NCBI GenBank assembly: GCA_035551475.1
Contig: DASZMX010000017.1
Location: forward strand, 1-43,158
Direction: 5' to 3'
DNA from: DASZMX01 sp035551475
GTDB taxonomy: Bacteria; Verrucomicrobiota; Verrucomicrobiia; Limisphaerales; Palsa-1400
Length of the DNA stretch: 43,158 bases
Part shown: in pieces, positions 1 through 8,255 of the stretch
How positions within the stretch are numbered: position 1 is the first letter of the stretch
Layout of the letters: every line of letters starts with the position of its first letter
Translations under genes and position numbers: made by a program
The notes under the pieces: model-generated
Told to the model about the DNA's origin: nothing
Database searches by the model: none
Seen by the model: the letters and a program-made list of their open reading frames with translations, nothing else

Positions 1-3000
1 TAATCGACAACACGTTTACAGAATTGCAATTAACATCGGCGTCCCAGACGGGAGTGCGCAGCGCGTTCCTGCTGCCGGACCTTGATCCGGGCCAGGCGGT
101 TTACTCCTTCTCGGTGAAGTGGAACAGCCAGATTTACGGCAATTTTCCCAACGCGGCGGACGGGTTTTCGGTGAACTTCGGGCAGATCGGCGGGCTCAAT
201 CTGGCCAGTTCGGCCTATGCGCAGGAATCCGGCTATGGGGTCGGATTGTCGTTCGGGATCCAAACCTATACCAGCGGCAGCCCGGGATTCTACATTCGGG
301 TCAACGGCAACACGGTGGCCAACGTGCCGTTCAATCCAACGTTAGAATGGGGCGCCAACAATAACACGCGGCATTTCTTTGAATTGGATTGGAATTACCT
401 CAAGGGGATGACGGTGCGGATAGATGGCGTGGCCATTTTGTCGAATGTCGCGACGCCGGGCTTCACACCCCGCGCGGGCGACCGATTGGGGTTTGCCGGG
501 CGATGCGGGGCGCTGGCCGAAGAGGTGCGGGTGGATAATATCGTGGCGATGACCGGAGGGAATCTCGTGACGTACCCGCTGGCCAATGTTCTGGATTCGA
601 ACCCGGACAACGCGGCGGCCGCCCTGGATGGCAACACATCCACTTACGTGACGCTACAGGCGAACGCGGGATATATTTTCGGCTACGGGCCGCACGCCGG
701 AATTATCAAGGCCTATGCGTTGACGTCGTCTCCCGCCAATTCCCCGCAGAATTCGCTCTCGGACCCCGCCAATTGGTTCATCTTTGGCGATGCGTTCAAC
801 GACCGGTCTTTCTCTTCAATCGGCCAGGGCTATGGGTCCTTCCTCAATCGCCAGGAGACGCGGGCGTGGGGCCTGACTAACGACACTCCGGAGTACGGGA
901 TTCAAATTGAATTCGCGGCCAACAACGGTTCGACGAACACCAGCATCGCGGAACTGAAGTATTGGGAATTTATCCCGCTCACGGCCAACGTGACGGCAAC
1001 GACGCTGCCGGCGAGCAACGTCATCGTGAGCGCCGCGACCCTTAACGGCAGCGTGGGGCTCTCGAGCCTTGCCGCCGGCGCATGGTTTCAATACGGCACG
1101 ACCGCCGCCTACGGCAGCGTGACGCCGATACAACTGCTTGGCTCGGGCTCGAACACGGTCCCGGTCGCCGCCGCGCTGGCCAGCCTGGCGCCCTCAGCGA
1201 CCTATCATTACCGATTGGTGGCGACCAACGCCGTGACGACCAATTACGGCGCGGACATGACGTTCATCACCTTCCCGGCGGACGGCCAGGTGGACATCAC
1301 CGAACCGTACGATCCCATCCAACTGGCGGGCGGCGGCTCGTCCCCGGCCGGGCAGGAAGTCGGGTATGCGACGGATGATTCGCTCGCCACGAAGTATTTA
1401 AACTTTGGCAAACTCAACACCGGCCTGACGATTCGGCCGTCCTTCTCGAGCCGGGTGGCGCAAGGCCTGACGCTGGTGAGCGCCCCGGACTCTCCGGAGC
1501 GCGATCCGGCCAGTTACGTCTTGTCCGGTTCGTCCGACGGCACGCACTTCACGACCATCGCGTCGGGCCAGGTTCCGATCTTTCCGCAGCGCAGTTACAT
1601 TCAGTCGTTCTCCTTCACCAATGCGGCCGCGTATCCCTATTACAAGTTGATTTTCCCCACCGTGGCGAATTCCAGCTCCGCCAATTCGATGCAGATCGGG
1701 GAAGTGGAGCTGCTCAGCTATTCGGAATTGGCGGTGTCGGGCGGGGCGGCCGTCGTGACGCTTCCCAACGGAGCCTCGAACGTCAATGGCACGGCGGCGT
1801 TGTTCGATCGCCAGGTGGCGTCGGGCCAGACGTTCGTCGTCACCGGGGTCAGCAACAGCGTGACGGTCGAAACGCCGGTGACCGTCGGCGCCTCGATTCT
1901 CAAGGGCGTGGAAGTGATCGGCGGGGAGGGCGAATTCACCAACCCCGGCCAACAGGCCAGCAGCGTCACTGTCTCGGGCAGCGCCGATGGCGTGAATTAT
2001 GTGACGCTGACGAATGCGATGCTGCGCGCGCCTTCCTCCGACATGGAAATCCAGGGATTGCCCCTCGACGCCAACAACAACGTCTACACGAAATATAGAA
2101 TCACATTCGGGCCGCCCGTCAGCGGCACAACCTTGGCGGTTGGCGAACTGCGGCTGTTCGGCGTGTGGTCTGGAATCGCCATCTCGAATTATCTGGCGGC
2201 CAGCGGCGCCTCCACGGCAACGGTGGCGGCGGATATTTCGGGGGCGCGTGGTTCGGCCAGCGCGTGGTTCGAATGGGGTGGAACAGCGCATTACGGCTAT
2301 TCGACCGCCCCGCAAGACGTGAGCGGAAGCGCTGGAGTCACGGCGCAAGCCACTTTGGCGGGGCTGGCGCCGGGTTATGCGTATCATTTCCGCGCGGTGG
2401 TGAGCAATTCGTTTGGCCTGTCGTATGGGTCGGACGCCACGATTCCGGTGCCGGTTTCGGCGCTCGCCACCGCGGCCCCGGTGGACCTGTGGGGCGGGTT
2501 GGCGTGTTCGGCGGACGGTTCAGTGGTGATCGCGGTCACCCAGAATAATGGCGGCAGCGGCAATTATGAGACGATCTCGACCAATGGCGGCCTGAACTGG
2601 ACGCCGGGAACCTTCACCGGCGACCAAGTCTTTTCCGCGGCCTGCTCCGCAGATGGCAAACGAATGGTGCTGGCCGGAGGGGCCGGTGGCGGGTCAAACG
2701 CGCTTTTCCTATCGACGAATGCCGGGGCCACGTGGGGGCCTCCGATCGGACCGGCGAACCAATCCTGGGCGGGCGCCGTATGCTCGGCCAATGGGCAGAC
2801 GCTGGTGGCGGCTTCGATGGACACCGGGACTAACAACGGCTCGATTTTCATTTCGAGGGATGGCGGAACAACATGGAATCCGACGACCCAGGCTGGCAAT
2901 TGGTACGGCGTCTCGTGTTCGGCGGACGCCTCGGTGATCGTGGCGCTGGGGACCAGTTCGGGCGGCGATTTCCTAAGCGTCTCGACCAACGGCGGGGCGG

Positions 3001-3644
3001 GTTGGGCCACAGTGTCGCCGCCTTCAGGATTTTACTGGTCGACACTCGCGCTCTCAGGGGACGGTTCGATGATTTATGCCGCCTTGTTATCGGGAGCGTA
3101 CCCGGTCGGGACCTTGCAGGTTTCCCACGATGACGGGCAAAGCTGGCTGCCCACGGGCAGCGGCACGGGACCGTGGGGATTCGTCTCGTGTTCGTTCGAT
3201 GGTTCGCGAGTGTTATTGATCTCCGCCTCCGATTACTTCGGAGCGTCCACCAACAACGACATCCTGCTCTCGACGGACGGAGGGGCGAGTTTTGCCGAGG
3301 TCGGCGCGGAAAGCGCGCCGTGGGAGATCGCGGCGATGGCGGCGAACGGGAACGTCGGCTACGCAGTCGGAGGCTCGGCTTACCCGCCTCCTGTTCCGAC
3401 CGCCGTATTGAAAATTCTCGTTCCAGATTATTCGACGGCCCCGACCCTGACGATCAACGCGGGAAACACGAATGCGATTATTTCATGGCCGAACGCCCCG
3501 GCCTTTGGGTTGGAAACCAGCGCGAGCCTTACTGCTGGATCGTGGGGGGCCACGCCCGGAACGCCCTTTTCCACCAACGGCGTGACCAGTCAAACGGTGA
3601 CCGCCGGTTCGGCGAAAGCGTTTTTCCGTCTTCGTCAGCAGTGA
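1..3644 (+). CDS. Secreted multidomain protein with Asp-box repeats, 5' truncated by the window edge
   Basis: The frame is open from base 3 with no stop upstream, so the true start lies outside the window; a TTG at 24 is only the first possible start codon inside it. The visible 1213 residues read as a string of extracellular beta domains: an L-type lectin/laminin-G-like region (first ~180 residues), discoidin-like segments, two fibronectin-III-like stretches (each with a Y-x-Y/F-R core) and, from about 2500, six Asp-box-like motifs (S-T-N-G-G-x-x-W type) as found in sialidase or photosystem-assembly type propellers. The last ~65 residues form a small beta module ending in FFRLRQQ, also seen on two other proteins here. 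It is probably exported and surface-attached. No enzymatic residues can be assigned, so a function in glycan binding is only a guess. A weak CGCG-AAAA-CGCG hairpin followed by T-rich sequence lies just after the stop (3658-3676). Confidence 0.85.
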   Translation, partial: IDNTFTELQLTSASQTGVRSAFLLPDLDPGQAVYSFSVKWNSQIYGNFPNAADGFSVNFGQIGGLNLASSAYAQESGYGVGLSFGIQTYTSGSPGFYIRVNGNTVANVPFNPTLEWGANNNTRHFFELDWNYLKGMTVRIDGVAILSNVATPGFTPRAGDRLGFAGRCGALAEEVRVDNIVAMTGGNLVTYPLANVLDSNPDNAAAALDGNTSTYVTLQANAGYIFGYGPHAGIIKAYALTSSPANSPQNSLSDPANWFIFGDAFNDRSFSSIGQGYGSFLNRQETRAWGLTNDTPEYGIQIEFAANNGSTNTSIAELKYWEFIPLTANVTATTLPASNVIVSAATLNGSVGLSSLAAGAWFQYGTTAAYGSVTPIQLLGSGSNTVPVAAALASLAPSATYHYRLVATNAVTTNYGADMTFITFPADGQVDITEPYDPIQLAGGGSSPAGQEVGYATDDSLATKYLNFGKLNTGLTIRPSFSSRVAQGLTLVSAPDSPERDPASYVLSGSSDGTHFTTIASGQVPIFPQRSYIQSFSFTNAAAYPYYKLIFPTVANSSSANSMQIGEVELLSYSELAVSGGAAVVTLPNGASNVNGTAALFDRQVASGQTFVVTGVSNSVTVETPVTVGASILKGVEVIGGEGEFTNPGQQASSVTVSGSADGVNYVTLTNAMLRAPSSDMEIQGLPLDANNNVYTKYRITFGPPVSGTTLAVGELRLFGVWSGIAISNYLAASGASTATVAADISGARGSASAWFEWGGTAHYGYSTAPQDVSGSAGVTAQATLAGLAPGYAYHFRAVVSNSFGLSYGSDATIPVPVSALATAAPVDLWGGLACSADGSVVIAVTQNNGGSGNYETISTNGGLNWTPGTFTGDQVFSAACSADGKRMVLAGGAGGGSNALFLSTNAGATWGPPIGPANQSWAGAVCSANGQTLVAASMDTGTNNGSIFISRDGGTTWNPTTQAGNWYGVSCSADASVIVALGTSSGGDFLSVSTNGGAGWATVSPPSGFYWSTLALSGDGSMIYAALLSGAYPVGTLQVSHDDGQSWLPTGSGTGPWGFVSCSFDGSRVLLISASDYFGASTNNDILLSTDGGASFAEVGAESAPWEIAAMAANGNVGYAVGGSAYPPPVPTAVLKILVPDYSTAPTLTINAGNTNAIISWPNAPAFGLETSASLTAGSWGATPGTPFSTNGVTSQTVTAGSAKAFFRLRQQ

Positions 3645-3714
3645 CGCCAGCCCGTCTCGCGAAAACGCGTTGTTTTACGCCAATGTTCTAGAGTGCGACT
3701 CACCTTTTAGAAAA

Positions 3715-3763
3715 TGGTCGGGGCGGTGAGATTTGAACTCACCACCTTCTGAACCCCATTCAG
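3715..3763 (-). repeat. tRNA-Pro(GGG) 3'-end fragment, candidate attachment-site copy
   Basis: This 49-bp stretch matches 6486-6534 in the same orientation at 48 of 49 positions; the single difference is C at 3743 against G at 6514. It corresponds to the CCA tail, acceptor 3' strand, T arm, variable region and 3' side of the anticodon arm including the anticodon. Similarity stops abruptly at 3764, so the D arm and 5' acceptor strand are missing and this cannot be a functional tRNA. A 3' tRNA fragment placed beyond the 3' end of the intact gene is what site-specific integration into a tRNA gene leaves behind. A decayed tandem tRNA duplicate is the alternative. Confidence 0.85.
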
Positions 3764-3801
3764 CGGCCCTAAGAGGGAAGTTATCCCAAAAAATGGCACT
3801 C

Positions 3802-3817
3802 CGTCACTTTTCGTCAC
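3802..3817. repeat. Pair of CGTCAC direct repeats 10 bp apart
   Basis: CGTCAC occurs at 3802-3807 and again at 3812-3817, separated by TTTT, 38 bp inside the tRNA fragment. Short direct repeats on one helical turn next to an attachment site resemble arm-type binding sites of tyrosine recombinases or excisionase sites. That reading is inference; the pair is short enough to occur by chance. The remaining bases between 3764 and the protease stop codon at 3894 hold no gene that I can support. Confidence 0.3.
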
Positions 3818-3893
3818 CGACAAAAATTGCGTTTTGGAGCATACGGAGACGGGTCAGCCTTTCAAGTCTAGCACGCCCGTTGACGCCAAGGAC

Positions 3894-5474
3894 TCACCTG
3901 GACGGCTGGCGCTTCAAACGGTAGAACGACTGCGGCTCGTCATTGGTGTCGGTAAGCGCGGCGGGGGCAAGAGCACCGAAACCGGAAACGGTCCAAAGGT
4001 TCGTCCAGGTTACCATATCGATGGACGTCTGAAGGGAGTAGTCATAGCCCGGGACTGTTTGCAGTCCGACTTGAAAACCTCTGGACACATACGCGGCGCT
4101 TGTAATGAACGGCTGCGGCACCCAACTCTCTGATGGCATAGCCAGTGGCTCGTGATTAGTGTCCGGATCCAGTGTGTTGGACGCGGAATTCCACTGCGAT
4201 TGCGGTAGGCTGTTGTTAATGATGGCTTGGCGAATGGCGTAGACACCGGCGGTATTCGTCGCGCGCCCATTGGCCGCTATATAAAGCGCAGCCAGCCCAG
4301 CGACATGCGGCGCGGCGAAACTGGTGCCATTCACGGTAACGAGAGTGTTGTTGGTGCCGGTGGTTAGAATGTTTACAGCGGGAGCGGCGACGTCAATTTT
4401 GTTGCCAGGAGAAATTACCTGAGGCGCGTTTGTTGTGTCGGAGGAATCGGTGCCGTTGCCGGAGGAATCGATCGACCAAGATAGATTCGTGAACGGAAGT
4501 TGGCTGAAATTTGAATTCGAATAAAAAATGTCTAAGGAGCTTCCGTTCGTATTCAGGCTCGTATCCATGCCGCTTACGGCCATGACTTCAGGGATTGCGG
4601 CGGGTACGGCGTCGTCGTTTGAACCGTAAATTCCGTCAGGCCCGGCGAGATCCTGCGCATCGTTTCCCGCTCCGGCGATAACCACAATGCCGTTCTGGAC
4701 CAATACGCTAATCGCCCCTTGCACTGAGGAATACGGTGCCTTTGAACCTTTAGCGTTCACAAAACTCATATTGACGACCGAAATCTTGTCGGCATTGTCG
4801 ATACAAAATTCTACTCCTCCAAATATATACGACCACGTGTTAAAAGGAGCGGGTCCGATGCATTGAACGTTCCATAGCTGGACACCCGGCGCTACACCGA
4901 CGACCCCAAAATCATTGTCTTGCGCACACAGAACTCCGGCCACCTCGGTCCCATGACTATTCCAATCGCTTCCGTCCGATTGATAGGCACTCCAGTTGGT
5001 GTAAGTTGTAAGGTCTGTCTGGTTTGGGTCGATCCCAGTATCCAGAATGGCTACGCCCACATTTAGCGGTTTATTCGTGCCATTAATATGGGCTACTGGG
5101 AAGTGCGCAATATCGAGACGGGCGAATCCGGTCGAATTGGTCTGGTCGCATAATTCCACGGGGCTGTCCCACTCCACGGCGATGATGCGGGAGTCCGTTT
5201 TCAGTTTTCGAATCGTGTTTGTATCCATCGGTGCGGCTAGGCCATTGAGAGCATGGCGATAAATAAAAGTTGGTGCAAGACTGTAGTCCTTTGCGAGTGC
5301 ATCTATGTCCACGCCTTTCTTGCACGTCACGATCTGCGAGGTGGTTGCGTTGGTGTGCATAATGACTGCGGCGGGGAGCGATCGCACCGCGAACATTGAG
5401 ATAAGGGAGCTAAGAAAAATCACTCTAAAGCCATTAAAAAGTCCCTTACAACGCGGGTATTTGAGAGGCGACAT
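3894..5474 (-). CDS. Secreted subtilisin-like serine protease (S8 family)
   Basis: This is a peptidase of the subtilase family with all catalytic elements visible. Numbered from the ATG at 5474 (526 residues), they are Asp145 in ILDTGID, His174 in SHGTEVAGV, the oxyanion Asn271 in AGAGND and Ser385 in NGTSFAAPHVAG. The N terminus has a basic start, a hydrophobic stretch and a plausible signal-peptidase site near SLPA. Residues ~40-110 look like an inhibitor-I9-type propeptide. After the catalytic domain, ~70 residues form a small beta module ending in FYRLKRQ. A TTG start at 5543 would add 23 residues ahead of the signal peptide, so the ATG is preferred. The gene lies inside the segment bounded by tRNA-Pro repeats, and its sequence is visibly more AT-rich than flanking genes, both consistent with acquisition. 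It is probably an extracellular protease for protein scavenging; the substrate is unknown. Confidence 0.93.
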   Translation of the reverse strand: MSPLKYPRCKGLFNGFRVIFLSSLISMFAVRSLPAAVIMHTNATTSQIVTCKKGVDIDALAKDYSLAPTFIYRHALNGLAAPMDTNTIRKLKTDSRIIAVEWDSPVELCDQTNSTGFARLDIAHFPVAHINGTNKPLNVGVAILDTGIDPNQTDLTTYTNWSAYQSDGSDWNSHGTEVAGVLCAQDNDFGVVGVAPGVQLWNVQCIGPAPFNTWSYIFGGVEFCIDNADKISVVNMSFVNAKGSKAPYSSVQGAISVLVQNGIVVIAGAGNDAQDLAGPDGIYGSNDDAVPAAIPEVMAVSGMDTSLNTNGSSLDIFYSNSNFSQLPFTNLSWSIDSSGNGTDSSDTTNAPQVISPGNKIDVAAPAVNILTTGTNNTLVTVNGTSFAAPHVAGLAALYIAANGRATNTAGVYAIRQAIINNSLPQSQWNSASNTLDPDTNHEPLAMPSESWVPQPFITSAAYVSRGFQVGLQTVPGYDYSLQTSIDMVTWTNLWTVSGFGALAPAALTDTNDEPQSFYRLKRQPSR

Positions 5475-5782
5475 AAATGGGAAGAGTAGTATTGGCCTGC
5501 TAGAGATCAAGCCGTTTGTTTTGTCGAGAGTACGGTCTCGCAAAATTCCAAAGCCTTAGAGACTTTCTGAAAATTGCAAGGGCTGCTGCGGCGCGGGATT
5601 TTGGCTGTGGCCAAGGCCATCCCCGCCGCGAGTTGCGACGGCTGAGCTAACACAAGCCACGGGCAAACGACCCGCCGCCCGGAGGGTTTTCGCGCAAAAG
5701 GCTGGCTGGCTTCGTTACTCCAGTCGAAGACCTCAGGGGCGCGTGGTGAACCTAATAAATCCACAGATACGCGTCCATCAGG
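5475..5782. other. 308-bp intergenic stretch with one unassigned open frame
   Basis: No recognised gene lies between the protease start and the pseudogene end. On the minus strand an 85-codon frame (5764-5507) runs through almost all of it and would overlap an upstream TTG start of the protease. Its translation looks coherent but I recognise no domain, signal peptide or membrane segment. It could be a dispersed repeat, a real small gene or chance. I found no convincing sigma-70 or sigma-54 promoter for the protease here. Confidence 0.35.
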
Positions 5783-6377
5783 TCAATGCTGGTGTAGTCG
5801 GTAGAATGCGGCGGGTTTTTGCGGGGTCGAATCGGTGTAATTAAACAGGCCGGTTGAGGGAAGGTTTGTCGTGTACAAAAGTTGCCAGCCAGAGACGAGG
5901 TTGGTGGTCCGGTCAATGTCGAACGTCGCCGAGGGCTGGGCGGCGCAATTTAAGGTCGCGTTGGTTGATTCCCGTAATCTGGCCGCCGGGCACCGGCGTC
6001 ACCTGGATGTAGGCGGTGGATTGCGTCGTGAGTGCGCCGTCCGAGGTGTAGTAGATGAAGGAATCGCCGCCGACGCAGCCAGAGGTTGGGACGTAGGTGA
6101 AACTGCCGTCGAGAGTGACGTTGACTGAGCCGTGTGAGGCAAGTCCGTAAAACGTGACCGTCATCGCGTCGTCATCAGGATCGAAATCGTTCAGCAAAAG
6201 CCCCTTTGCCGCCGTAACCTGCAGCACGCCGTTTTGTTTGACATGATAATAGTCCGGTTCGGCCACTGGCGCGTCGTCGACTATTTGAATCGCAACTGTG
6301 CCTATCGACGAGCCGTCACTGTTGTTGAGATAATAGGAGAATGTGTCTGTGCCGACGTATGTCGAAGTCGGAGTATA
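5783..6377 (-). pseudogene. Truncated, frameshifted cadherin-like repeat protein remnant
   Basis: Reading the minus strand from 6377, the sequence opens in the middle of a cadherin-like (tandem-95/VCBS-type) repeat: YVGTDTFSYY followed by N-S-D-G. It then carries a complete second repeat with LLNDFDPDDD, a DGSFTYVPTSG core and GGDSFIYYTSDG, down to about 5985. A stop codon sits directly before the first homologous codon, and no start fits, so the 5' part of the gene is lost. Near 5970 the reading frame shifts: the old frame stops at 5913, while another frame continues as TLNCAAQPSATF to a typical C-terminal module ending in FYRLHQH, with a stop at 5783-5785. The parent was probably a large secreted adhesin-like protein. 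Truncation plus frameshift indicates decay within the tRNA-bounded segment. Confidence 0.8.
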
Positions 6378-6485
6378 TCACAATTGGGAGCAGAGCAATC
6401 TCGACGCAGCCGTGCACGTTTGCAAATGGTGCGGCAAGGTCCGTCGCCGCGTAGGCCGCGGACTCTACCACTACTCGGTGGAAGA

Positions 6486-6534
6486 TGGTCGGGGCGGTGA
6501 GATTTGAACTCACGACCTTCTGAACCCCATTCAG
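6486..6534 (-). repeat. Matching attachment-site copy inside intact tRNA-Pro
   Basis: These bases are the 3' part of the intact tRNA-Pro(GGG) and match 3715-3763 at 48 of 49 positions in direct orientation. The two copies start 2771 bp apart. This copy is contiguous with a complete tRNA gene, so it would be the reconstituted target; the distal copy would mark the other end of an inserted element. Between the pseudogene end at 6377 and 6486 there are about 108 bp with no recognisable feature. Confidence 0.8.
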
Positions 6535-6562
6535 ACGCGCTACCAAGCTACGCTACGCCCCG
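6486..6562 (-). tRNA. tRNA-Pro (anticodon GGG)
   Basis: The minus strand folds as a complete cloverleaf. The acceptor stem CGGGGCG (6562-6556) pairs with CGCCCCG (6496-6490). The D arm contains the TTGGTAGCGC segment. The anticodon stem TCTGA/TCAGA has loop ATGGGGT giving anticodon GGG. The T arm GTGAG-TTCAAAT-CTCAC follows. The discriminator A is followed by a genome-encoded CCA (6488-6486). Length is 77 nt. The 5' C1 and GGG anticodon identify proline. The gene is the likely integration target for the adjacent segment. Confidence 0.97.
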
Positions 6563-6610
6563 ACTCTTGCAGGAAACCGCATTCTACGCATGGCCCGTTG
6601 GTTTTCAAAT

Positions 6611-7117
6611 CTATTTTCGCGCGAGGATGAGGTCGCTGTAGGATTCGCGGAGGAAATCGCGTTCGGGCAGGGCGAATTCCCGGAGCAATTCTTGCAGCAG
6701 GACGCGCCCTTGGGCGGCGGTCGGCGGCTCCACGATTTCAATTTCGAGGAATTTTCCCAAACCCTTCACCTCATCGAGATGCACGCGCGCGTTGCGATGC
6801 AAATAAAGCACGCGCCGCTTCTGCACGACCGCCTTTACGCCGAGCGCGGCGGCCAGCATCTGGCGCAAAATGGCGGGGCGCGGGGCGTCGTAAATCTCAT
6901 AATGGCTCCAGCGCCGGGAAGTGTTCTCGGCCCGCCGATAAAAAATGAGTTCGGCGCGGGTCCGGCTGAATTCGCGCAATTTCAAGCGGCCTGACGGCAC
7001 ATGGAAGTAGGTGTCCACCTGGCGCAACGTTCCGGCGCGCCGCGCCCCCAATCGACGCAAGGCCGCCTGAATCATTTTCCAATTCCCGCAGCGCGCCTTG
7101 ATTTCCAGGTTTTTCAT
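6611..7117 (-). CDS. CYTH-domain protein (CyaB/ThTPase-like triphosphate-binding)
   Basis: The 168-residue product is a single CYTH domain, the tunnel-fold family that includes class IV adenylate cyclase, thiamine triphosphatase and inorganic triphosphatase. It starts with KNLEIKAR, the N-x-E-x-K form of the family's ExExK metal/triphosphate signature. Alternating charged strands follow: the Q-V-D-T-Y-F strand near 35, the K-L-R-E strand, the V-Q-K-R-R segment and the H-L-D-E-V-K-G-L-G strand near 115. The last strand, F-L-E-I-E, is typical. Its ATG overlaps the anmK stop (ATGA at 7114-7117), so the two are translationally coupled. The substrate cannot be told from sequence: cyclase, ThTPase and tripolyphosphatase activities all occur in this group. 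Confidence 0.88.
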   Translation of the reverse strand: MKNLEIKARCGNWKMIQAALRRLGARRAGTLRQVDTYFHVPSGRLKLREFSRTRAELIFYRRAENTSRRWSHYEIYDAPRPAILRQMLAAALGVKAVVQKRRVLYLHRNARVHLDEVKGLGKFLEIEIVEPPTAAQGRVLLQELLREFALPERDFLRESYSDLILARK

Positions 7118-8211
7118 CGGGCCGGCCCCGCGGACGTGATCTGCCCCAGCCAGACCGCGCGCCGCGCACCCGTCGTTTCGGGCAGATTCCCCGGCGTTTC
7201 ATCGAGGCGCAATCCCGCCAGCAACGCGAACGCCGCCGGCTCAATGGCCTGCGCGGGCCAACCCAGCGACTCGCATGACAGCGTCCGGGTCTTGCTTCCC
7301 GCAAACTGCCGCGCAATGGCCGCCACCAGAGTCGGATTGGACGCGCCGCCGCCTGTCAAAATTATTTCCAGGGGCGCAAAATCCAGGTGCAGCCGGTAAT
7401 TCAAAGCCAGGGAGCGCGCCGTGAATTCGGTAAAAGTCGCGAGGGCGTCCGGCGGCGAATGTCCGCGCAAGTCTTGCATGGCCCGCGCAAAGAACGGCTC
7501 CCCAAACAATTCCCGCCCGGTGCTTTTGGGCGGCGGCCGTCGAAAATATTCATGACGCAGCCAGCGCGTCAGCGCGGGTTCCACCACCCGCCCCTGCGCT
7601 GCCCAGCGTCCGCCATGGTCGCACGTCTTTTTTCCGCCGCTAAAATGTCGCGCCGCCATGTCCATCAGGACGTTGCCCGGCCCGGTGTCAAAGGCCAGCG
7701 GATGCGGCCCCAGCGCGGTGACATTGCTGATGCCGCCTAAATTATTGACACAGACGCGGCCGCGTTTCCCGAAAACGGCCCGGTGAAACAGGGTCGCCAG
7801 CGGGGCGCCCTGGCCGCCCGCCGCCATATCCGCCGCCCGGAAATTGCTCACCACGGGAACCCGCAGCGTTTCCGCGAGGTAAGCCGGCTCGCCCAATTGC
7901 AGGGTCGCCGGCGCGCGGCGCGCTGGGTTGTGGAAGACCGTTTGCCCGTGCAATCCCACCGCGTCGGCATCGAGCCCGCCTCGCGCCTTGCCGGCGTAAA
8001 AGCGGCCGAGGTCGTGGTGCAACTGCGCGAGCGCGTGGCTGGGCAACTGGCCGGAGGCGGCTGCGTGCAGCGCGCGGCGCATCGCAGGCGGAAAGGACGC
8101 GGACCAAAATTCGCGCAAGCGCACGGCCTCTCCCTTTACCGCGCATAAGGCGTAGTCCACCCCATCCAGGCTCGTGCCGGACATGATCCCTAAAATAAGG
8201 CGCTTTTTCAT
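7114..8211 (-). CDS. anmK: Anhydro-N-acetylmuramic acid kinase
   Basis: AnmK phosphorylates and hydrolyses 1,6-anhydro-MurNAc to MurNAc-6-phosphate in cytoplasmic peptidoglycan recycling. The N terminus GIMSGTSLDGVDYAL is the family signature. NLGGISNVT and AFDTGPGN (phosphate/sugar binding) and LTGGGASNPTL (ATPase fold, phosphate 2 loop) follow in the correct order. Its 365 residues match the usual length of ~370. The ATG at 8211 is preferred over a TTG at 8217. The stop overlaps the start of the CYTH gene. It is divergent from the M28 peptidase at 8256, leaving a short shared promoter region of about 45 bp. No murQ or other recycling gene is nearby in this window. Confidence 0.95.
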   Translation of the reverse strand: MKKRLILGIMSGTSLDGVDYALCAVKGEAVRLREFWSASFPPAMRRALHAAASGQLPSHALAQLHHDLGRFYAGKARGGLDADAVGLHGQTVFHNPARRAPATLQLGEPAYLAETLRVPVVSNFRAADMAAGGQGAPLATLFHRAVFGKRGRVCVNNLGGISNVTALGPHPLAFDTGPGNVLMDMAARHFSGGKKTCDHGGRWAAQGRVVEPALTRWLRHEYFRRPPPKSTGRELFGEPFFARAMQDLRGHSPPDALATFTEFTARSLALNYRLHLDFAPLEIILTGGGASNPTLVAAIARQFAGSKTRTLSCESLGWPAQAIEPAAFALLAGLRLDETPGNLPETTGARRAVWLGQITSAGPAR

Positions 8212-8255
8212 TTTCAAGCCGCAGCCCGTCGCTTTATCTATGCTGCCGCCTATCT

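Noticed and set aside
1398..2387. Long minus-strand frame opposite the Asp-box protein
   Set aside because: It is antisense to a protein with clear domains, is Arg/His/Gly-rich and has no recognisable motif; GC-rich codon use creates such frames.
3658..3676. CGCG-AAAA-CGCG hairpin followed by T-rich bases after the first gene
   Set aside because: The stem has only four base pairs, too weak to call a terminator.
6316..6546. Minus-strand 76-codon frame running through the tRNA-Pro gene, with an S-N-L-T-A-P-T stretch
   Set aside because: This peptide is the translation of tRNA sequence, a well-known annotation artefact.
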